DNA from: Pochonia chlamydosporia 170
Taxonomy: Eukaryota > Ascomycota > Sordariomycetes > Hypocreales > Clavicipitaceae
Length of the DNA stretch: 64,000 nt
Direction: 5' to 3'
Assembly: GCF_001653235.2 (NCBI RefSeq)
Contig: NW_019154046.1
Location: 1 to 64,000, forward strand
In this document: piece after piece, positions 56,933 to 64,000 of the stretch
How the letters are laid out: each line of letters starts with the position of its first letter
Position numbering within the stretch: position 1 is the stretch's first letter
Made by a program: the position numbers and the translations under genes
The notes under the pieces: generated by a model
The model's input: only the letters and a program-made list of their open reading frames with translations
What the model was told of the DNA's origin: nothing
The model's database searches: none

Positions 56933-57069
56933 TTTTTTACCTACCCTATGTATTATATTTTGTATTATATTGTATTGTGTTTAATACAATACAAAATACA
57001 ATATATAGAGAATTCTATGTATTATATTTAACAATATAATACAAAATACAATACATAGGGTAGGTAAAA
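56933..57069. repeat. AT-rich inverted repeat (long hairpin)
   Basis: Left arm 56933-56973 (TTTTTTACCTACCCTATGTA...) and right arm 57031-57069 (...TACATAGGGTAGGTAAAA) are near-perfect reverse complements, about 40 bp each. The spacer is built from further TATTGTATT/AATACAATA words. It lies just upstream of the secreted-protein gene. Confidence 0.75.
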
Positions 57070-57860
57070 CATACAAATACAATACAAAATACAATTAATG
57101 CTCTATTACAGGCGGTAGTGCCAATCGCCCAAAGTACCGCACCAAAGGCGGCCTTAAGAAAACAGCCAATATGCCTCTTACCGCTCTCTCTGGTGCATGT
57201 GACTTAGATGCATTTAATGCTTAAGTCCCACCACCAAAGATATTATTAGTAACCTCTCTCTACCTAAGTATACACTAACAAATCTACCTTACAACAAAAT
57301 AGAGAGCCTCCCTAAAGCAGCCAAATTTAAGGAGGGAGCACCAATTTTCCAGTCATCTTCAGTTAACTTTACAGCCAATTTTGCAGGGAGGCGCAAAGTC
57401 AGGGCTAGAGAGGGGCACACCAGACAGACGGAGAGCAACATTAAACACAGGGCATATTCGTACGCAGGTAGTTGTGTTAGTAAAAGTCAAGCAAGTGGGA
57501 AAGCATTAAAGACTACGGCTGCTGCACATTCAAGAAAGTCGCGCTGCGCGTTTATGTACTGTATTCTTAGACTGTAGAGTGGCTTGGTAAGATATCAATT
57601 AATGCTTTGTAAGTTTGCAGACATGTTCAATTAGGATTACTTGGACGGCGCAGGGAACAATAGCTATTATCAAGTTGAGCAGCACAGGCACTTCCGGAGA
57701 GGTAATTACCTAGGTAGTTATCACAGTGTTTTCAATTTCAAGCTTATATCCAATCATCATGGCAGCAACGTCTGGTCTTTCCACGTTAGGCTACTATCTA
57801 CTCCGTATCGTGGCACCTTGACTGACACTGATTTTGACAATCCAGTTATCTAGTCCTAAC
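57070..57860. other. Un-degraded island inside the Copia, no gene identified
   Basis: GC-balanced DNA between the secreted-protein gene and the resumption of the Copia frame. It contains short frames only and repeated AGGGAGG-type words near 57338 and 57400. It may be the remainder of the segment that carried the secreted-protein gene. Confidence 0.4.
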
Positions 57861-60800
57861 GCGAGGTATATATAATTAGATAATCTTACTAATTGCCTTA
57901 TCTAAGAAGATATTACTATGCCTATTATTAGGCAATAGGGCTATCCCTAGTAGCTCCTTAAGCTAGTAGCTTTTATAGCCTTCTACCTTATAGAAATACA
58001 GCTTTAGTAACTATATTGCTACTTTAGATACCTATCTATTAAGAGACTATTAAGAATCTTAATAAAAGTTAGGAAAGAATATAGTAGTAATATTCTTAAG
58101 TAACTAACTAATATCTACTACTATTATTAAATAAATAGAAGAGCTCTAAGCTGCTTTAAGTTTACCCTTTAAGATAATTATAAGTTTAACTATAAGATTA
58201 TTATAGATATCTTCTTTATTAATAGCTAACTAGTTCTTTATATTATTAACTTTATAACTGCCTTTTAAGCTGCTAAGTTTCTTAATAATAAAGAATAAAA
58301 GGCAAGGGATCTTTAGGATGCTATTATAGCCTATTAGATTAATATATACCTTAGGCTATTTAAATAGATAGTTTATAACGCTAGAAAGAACTTTAGCTTA
58401 GCAGAATTTAAATAGTATACTAAAGGTCTATATATCTATATTTAGGAAATACTAGTTAAGGCATATAATAGTATTAGTAAGGCAGAAAGATATTATAGGT
58501 CTCTCTGCTATATATATTAGATAATTAACGCAAAACTTAGCAATACTCTAACTAATAATTAGAAGCTTTAAATAGCTATAAAAGCTATAAATAATATAGC
58601 TAGCCTAGATAGACTTATTCTAATACTTCTAGTCTTTAGCGCCTATCCTAGGATAATAGATAATTTGCCCTCTAGCTTTAGCGTTATATAGAGAGCTAAA
58701 GCTATCTATAAGGCAACTAGTAAAGCCAGACAAGCTCTTGCTAAGTAGTAGGTCTAAAATGCCCTCTTAATAAGAAATAGCCTAGATATAACCCTATTAT
58801 ATACCCTTCTATTGCAATCTAAGGTTTATATTTAGAGAGAAAAGAATAAATAGTAGGGCCCCTTTAAACTTATTACTATTAAAGGTAAGACCTATACTAT
58901 TACTAATAGAGCTAGAATAACCTTAAAGTTCTATTCTATAATTATATAACCCTATCTAGAGGATAAGAATATAACTCTAATAGATAATAAGCTACCCTAA
59001 TAGCAGGCTATTAACTAAGATAATGCTAAGGTTGCTAATAAGAGTAATAGGAAGGTTAACTAGGATAAAGATATTAGAGATAGTATTACTATTACTATCC
59101 TAATAGTAAGATAAGGCCTAGGAAGACTGTATAAAGACCTAGAGACTAGAAGAGCTTCTTATTAAATATTTCTAAGAAGAGGCCTAGAAAGGCCACATAA
59201 ATGCCTTATTAAAGAATAGTACTTCTTTAATGCTCTTAAGAACCCACCTAAATGTACTAAGCTTCTTAAGAGTATTAAAATAATAGCATTTCTAACTATA
59301 AAGGAGTAAGAAGACTATAACCTTACTATTCTTCTTTACAGTAAAAGACTTATAATTACCCCTAGCTAGCTATTTAAAATCTTAGGCTATACTAAGATTA
59401 ATAACTTAATAGCTAGACGTATCTTTAAATTTAAGCTTTATAACCCTATAAAGCATGCTAAACTTTATATCTTTAACTTATAAATAGTTAATAAGGTTAA
59501 AGGCAAGAATATAGCTGCTCTATATAAGAAGTCTTACCTTATTATTTAGGGATATAATAATAAGGGTAAAGCCTTTATTTTAATATAATTACTAATAATA
59601 TAATAAGCTAGCTAATAGCTTATAATTATACTTATGCTCTCTCTCTTCTAATAAGGAATTATCCTCTAGATAAGAGATATTACCTAAGCCTATATATAAT
59701 CTTAAATACCTCTCTAAAGGATAATTATTATAAAGATTCCTAAGTAACTCTATAGTAGATACCTAGAAGGCACTATTATAATAGTAGTTAAACTATTATA
59801 TAGAATATTAGAAGCTAGTACCTACTAGTAGGTAACTTATTCTACCTACTATTAAGAAAAGCTAAAGATAATAATCTTAACTTATAACCTATACCTACTA
59901 ATCTTAGAATGTAATAAGTTTAGTATTATTAGAATATAAACTAATAATACACTTAGACTTAGTAATAAATAGTTCTCTAATCTTAAAGAGAAAGAGCTTT
60001 AGAAGGTAGCTTTTACAGTAAAGCTAAAGGAAGTTCTTAAGGTAGAAAAGCTACTTACTTTTAATAGCTACTAAATCTCTCTTAATGCTAATAGAAGTAT
60101 TATAATAACCTAGAAAGAATAGGCTTTAAAGCTTTAGATTCTAATAACTAATTAGAAATATATTAAGCAATAAGCTTATAGTATATATCTTACTAGTATC
60201 TACTAACTAGAGGCAGCCTTTAACCTTTTAGTTACTGCGTAATAAAAGGAACTATCTAGTAATAACTTTAAATATCTAGGATACTATATTTAGTAGTAGA
60301 TTAATAACCTAGGTAGAGGCCTAAAATATATACTATTTAACCTTAATAAAGTAAAGCTTTTTATATTTATTAATAGCTCTTTTACTAATAATAAAGATCT
60401 AAGTTCCTAGCTAGGATATATTATTATTATTAGTATAAAAGAAGAGACTAATAATAGTAAAATACTTATTAAAAGCAATATTATTATATACTCTTTAACT
60501 AAGTTAAAGAGAGTTACATAAAGTACCCTAGCCTCTAAGCTTTATAGTATAATTTAAGGCATAAATATTAGATATATAATAGTCTTAACTTTAAAGCTTA
60601 TTATAAAATAACTAGGAATTCTAAATATTCCTATAATCCTTCTTATAAACTTATATTTCCTATATAAGTGCCTTATTAAGCTTAGTATAACCAAAGAGAA
60701 GAGGCTTATAATAGATATTATAGCTCTCTAATAGTTATATAAGCGCTATAAAGTCTATAAAGTTAGATAGATTAATAGAGAAGATAACCTAGCAGATATA

Positions 60801-61078
60801 ATAATAAAAGTATTACTAAATTACGCATTAAGAACTCTTATTAATAAGAATAAGATTACAATATAAGTAGAGAGCTAGGTAGAGAGAAAGAAGAACAAAA
60901 AGTAATAGAATTACTATAGCTAAATTATTAGGATATAGCTACTATAGTATAAGGTAAGAATATAAGAAAACTTAGCTTTAGAATAGAGAAATTTACCTCT
61001 AGTATATATGCCTTTAATAGGTGTCTTATTTTATTTTATTTTTAAATAAATTAAGGCCTTAAAGAGAGAAGCTACTAG
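57861..61078 (+). pseudogene. Copia pol (integrase, RT, RNase H), degenerate
   Basis: Readable in one frame at least from 59943 to 60830. RT has YSRY*EGTI...VK*LYRI*EA-type text near 59740-59820 (family: VVKPLYGVPEAG) and TNNTL at 59940-59954, with both catalytic Asp codons changed to AAT. RNase H reads LFIFINSSFTNNKDLSS*LG near 60357-60416, then LASKLYSI. Changes are G-to-A and C-to-T. Confidence 0.75.
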
Positions 61079-61293
61079 TATTACTTCTACTACTATCTTT
61101 AGCAGTAGAGCTAGTAGCCTATAAATAGCTTTAAATAGTAGCTAAAATAGACCTTATATAAGCAGGCTTTAATACTAATATAGGCGTATATTATCTATAG
61201 CTAGATAAATTTAATAAGCATTAATTAACCAGTTATAAGTACCCTAAACCGCGTGATAATTATCACCCAAATAGAAGCCTTACGCTTCTAACA
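61079..61293 (+). repeat. Copia right LTR
   Basis: Begins TATTACTTCT (TG to TA by RIP) and ends CTTCTAACA. More mutated in its first half than the left LTR. Confidence 0.85.
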
Positions 61294-61298
61294 TGGAC

Positions 61299-62095
61299 TT
61301 AACTGTAATTTTCTTAACTAGAGCTATTTACTTAGTATATTTAAGGCTTATTTACTAAATCCCTTATTAACTAAGAGTACCTTTCTTTACTAATAGCTAT
61401 ACCTTATAAAGGTATACTACTAAATAATATTGCTAAAGTCTTCTAAGAAGACTAAAGCAATTAAAGATTAAATACTATTTAATCTAGGCAATTAGAAGGA
61501 TTCTAACTATTTAGACTAAAGAGAAGTAATAATCTAGACTAAATTGCTAATAAGTTGCGTGTAAGTGTGGTATTTTGCAGGCTACCCTAAGCTCTTAGGT
61601 GTGTTTATTTTAGGCTAATAAACTATATATTTTGTTAGCCTAAAATAAATACACCTAAGAGCTTAGAGCGCTCTATAAAATACCGCACTTACACGTAACT
61701 TATTAGCAATTTAGTCTAGATTATTACTTCCCTTTAGTTTAAGTAGTTAGAATTCTCCTAATTGCCTAGATTAAATAGTATTTAATTCTTAATTACTTTA
61801 GTCTTTCTAGAAGACTTTCCTAATATTATTTAGTAGTATACCTCTATAAGGTATAACCTATAGCAAAGAAAGGCGCTCTTAGTTAATAAGGGATTTAGTA
61901 AATAAGTATTAAATGCATTAAGTAAATAGCTCTAGTTAAGAAAATTACAGTTAAGTCTATTAATTATAGTTTTTCTAGCTAGGAGGGGTAAAACCTCCCT
62001 TTTATCTGTATAGTAGCTATAAGATTAAATAAAAACACTAAGTCCCTTTTTCCTATCCCTTATTAAGCTCCCAGGTGTGAGCAATTCCGCCCACA
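61299..62095. mobile_element. Palindromic element, inner left arm, loop and right arm
   Basis: 61299-61622 is the inverse of 61631-61950 or so, around an 8-base centre (61623-61630), and the right arm continues to 62095. With the part at 53722-53861 the element is about 930 bp, with arms of 464 and 465 bp. Termini TGTGGG...CCCACA are flanked by TA on both sides, as for Tc1/mariner-type targets. No coding capacity. It could be a fold-back MITE or two elements fused head-to-head. Confidence 0.7.
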
Positions 62096-62629
62096 TAATA
62101 TTACTAAATACGCTTTAATAAACTCTATACTAACTTTTCTAATAAACTCTACCCTCTATTATTTTGTGGGGCTATACAAATGTCTAACAAACTCTAGTAT
62201 AGTTTGTTAGCGCATAAGTGTTAGGCATCTTAATCTTACTATTACTTCTTTTTAGCTTAACTAGCTTGCTATTATAAGTTCTTTTACTACTATTACTCTT
62301 TCTTAGATAGCTTTAGGCAACTATAGCTATACTTAGGTTACTAGTTCTAGTTATTAGATAGTATAGAACTTATATTATTAACTAGATACTAATACTATTA
62401 ATATTAATACTATAGCTAGAAGGGTTACTTATAGAATATTTTTAGCTATTAAGATTAATTAAATAGCTTAGTGTAATATATGCCTTAAGTATACCTAGAT
62501 ACTAGATAGGTATAGAAAAGAAAAGAGTATAATTTCACGGGAAAAAAAGGGGTAAAAGGTAGTATTTTCCCTTTACTATAGCGTAATATACCTATTATAA
62601 TGCGTAAGTATATAGTATATATATGTCAG

Positions 62630-62830
62630 GGGCTATCCCAAAGAGAGAGCAACTGCGGGTAGCAGACACCACACTGCTACCCTGCTTCTAGTATAAAAGG
62701 ATAAGAGAAGAGCTCCTTAGATTTAAGGAGGGTCAGAGATTAAAATAGTCACTATTCTGACTGCTAGATATCTGCTACTACGCTATGAATACAGGATTGC
62801 TCCCCTTGTCCTTCACTCTGCTTAGTTGAA
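62630..62830 (+). pseudogene. Gypsy pol fragment, second copy, inverted and less mutated
   Basis: Reverse complement of about 52545-52745 with fewer RIP-type changes (for example CAACTGCGGGTAGCAGACAC against a TA-rich counterpart). It represents the stretch between RNase H and the integrase core of the same Gypsy family. Confidence 0.65.
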
Positions 62831-63480
62831 CACCCATCCTGACAATATACCTACTTAAGTAGGTATTTAGGCACTACTCTACCTTAATTAGCTATTAGAT
62901 TTCTTATACTACTAAAAGAAGTACTACTTCTTTCTATTTCTAACCCTAAGTATTACTAAGCTAGCTACTTTTTAGGCAATAGAATAGCTCTCTATCTATA
63001 CCTTAGTTAAACTAAACTAAATATATATAGGTAGGTAGCCTTTAGACTTTAGTTTAGTTTAACTAAAATATAACTAATAGCTAGCCTCTAGCAGACTAAT
63101 AGTATAATAGTTAGCCTAGAATTCTTCTATATTAATTCTTCTATATACTATCTTCTAGTACCTACTATGCCTTTCTACCCTAGGTGCTATATTTCCCGCA
63201 CCTATATGTATATTATAGTCTTTCTTACCTATAGTAGTTATAAATTATTAATAGTATTTATCTATTAAAGCTAAAAAGAAAAATAAAGAAGATCACTATG
63301 CTGCGCTATAGTAGTAGTATAATAGCTTATATAGCAGACCTATATACTCTATTTTAATTAGCTCTTATTAAATAAAAGACTTTAATATCTTTATACTCTC
63401 TAAATAAAAGACTTTAGCTTTTCTGCTAGCTTACCTAAATAGGTTTTCTGCTGCTTTTGCCTATATAAATGCTCTAGTCC
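62831..63480. other. AT-rich degenerate DNA, no gene seen
   Basis: TA-rich, stops in all frames. Contains TTTAGTTTAGTTTAACTAAA-type short palindromes near 63000-63070. Confidence 0.45.
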
Positions 63481-63520
63481 TGCCCTACTTTTCCTTCTCT
63501 AACTGCCCGCCACATTCCTG

Positions 63521-63533
63521 CTAACCCTAACCC
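63521..63533. repeat. Short telomere-like tract
   Basis: CTAACCCTAACCC at the junction between AT-rich degenerate DNA and GC-balanced sequence. Confidence 0.6.
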
Positions 63534-64000
63534 AAATAACCACTCCGATAAGCGCGTTTGCTATCGCTGAATCGAGGCCCTAATCTCTCGCGGGGGAATG
63601 CCAGACATCGCAAGATTCGAGACAGTCGATGTCGCCGGCCGAGTTTCTTTGATAGGGCTGGGGGGGGGGGGGCGGGGGGTGCGTGCCCGTGTGTTCCGAT
63701 CTAGAGATTTGGGAAGATGCGGATCGAATCATATCGCCGAAGTCGCTGTTGTACTGTGGCACTGTTACACCCAGGTAGTTATGGTGGGATCACACTGATT
63801 CGACGGCACCGTGCTTGGAATTTGCGATCGCGAAGGACGGATGAGGCCATTCGTGGACACAGGACCGGGCTTGCAAGTTTTGCAGTATTACAGGGAAACT
63901 TTGATGAATTATCCGCCTGATCTAAGCCCAAACCTCACAACAGCCGTGACCGAATCTCGCGCTGGATGATGTGGTCGATACATTTGCCCACTACATACTG
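63534..64000. other. GC-balanced unassigned sequence at the window edge
   Basis: Contains a poly-G run (about 63659-63679, interrupted by one C). Short frames of 60-67 codons on both strands without recognisable features; the start or end of a gene beyond the window cannot be excluded. Confidence 0.35.

Larger units (their letters stand above)
53862..61293 (+). mobile_element. RIP-degraded Ty1/Copia LTR retrotransposon, 7.4 kb
   Basis: Two 215-bp LTRs (53862-54076 and 61079-61293) share colinear sequence, including AACCGCGTGATAATTATCAC. The flanking 5-bp duplications are TAGAC on the left and TGGAC on the right, differing by one RIP-type G-to-A. The internal region reads as Copia in plus-strand frames with many TAG/TAA stops: a Gag zinc knuckle (KKCYIYC...TKHS near 55748-55795), RT (about 59525-60000) and RNase H (about 60345-60830). 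A purine tract AAAGAGAGAAG precedes the right LTR. The catalytic pair expected as QTDDTL reads *TNNTL at 59937-59954. About 1.9 kb (55930-57860) interrupts the element and is much less mutated. Confidence 0.85.

Noticed and set aside
1..64000. tRNA or rRNA genes
   Set aside because: I looked for tRNA-like box patterns and rRNA sequence while reading and recognised none. A tRNAscan run would be decisive.

Overview
The window is the left end of a chromosome from a filamentous ascomycete. A hypocrealean or other Sordariomycete is my guess, with low confidence. The evidence is a CCCTAA/TTAGGG telomere at base 14, fungal genes with short introns (about 50-105 bp, GTAAGT-type donors and CTAAC branch points), a Zn2Cys6 regulator, a fungal highly reducing polyketide synthase, and transposons whose decay looks like RIP (C-to-T in CpA, giving TAG in place of Trp and Gln codons and Asn in place of catalytic Asp).

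Layout. (1) 14-4484: telomere repeats, then an intact Penelope-like retroelement without an endonuclease domain. It is flanked by two identical 452-bp direct repeats, each carrying a recognisable type I hammerhead ribozyme, and more telomere repeats follow it. (2) 4485-12290: a 35-bp minisatellite, then a RIP-degraded non-LTR retrotransposon whose 1,197-codon frame (zinc finger, reverse transcriptase, restriction-like endonuclease) can still be read without indels. A short telomeric repeat follows it, then AT-rich wreckage. (3) 12290-47400: a secondary-metabolite cluster of 13 genes. They are a DUF4345-type membrane protein, a BBE-like FAD oxidase, an extended SDR, an HR-PKS, two multi-pass membrane proteins of similar architecture, three flavin monooxygenases (one PaxM/AurC-like), an SDR, two MFS transporters (one frameshifted) and a Zn2Cys6 factor. 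(4) 47400-50900: sparse sequence with one Ser/Thr-rich, single-pass membrane protein gene carrying PPGL repeats. (5) 50900-63500: nested RIP-degraded transposons. These are a chromodomain Ty3/Gypsy, a 930-bp near-perfect palindrome with a TA target duplication, and inside that a Ty1/Copia with 215-bp LTRs. Inside the Copia lies an un-degraded island holding an intact three-exon gene for a small six-cysteine secreted protein. (6) 63500-64000: a short telomere-like tract and unassigned sequence.

How the genes may work together. The PKS would build a reduced or polyene chain. The PaxM/AurC-like flavoenzyme would epoxidise it, the two membrane proteins are candidates for epoxide opening or cyclisation, and the other oxidoreductases would tailor it. 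A GC-rich motif related to TCGGCCCG/TCGGTCCG occurs about 150-450 bp upstream of every structural gene or divergent gene pair (most within 150-340 bp), including the outlying DUF4345 gene and both transporters. I saw none upstream of the Zn2Cys6 gene or the PPGL gene. I infer that this is the operator of the cluster regulator and that it marks the cluster limits. The product cannot be named from the sequence.

All gene models were spliced by eye; the frames close exactly for each one listed. No database search was possible.
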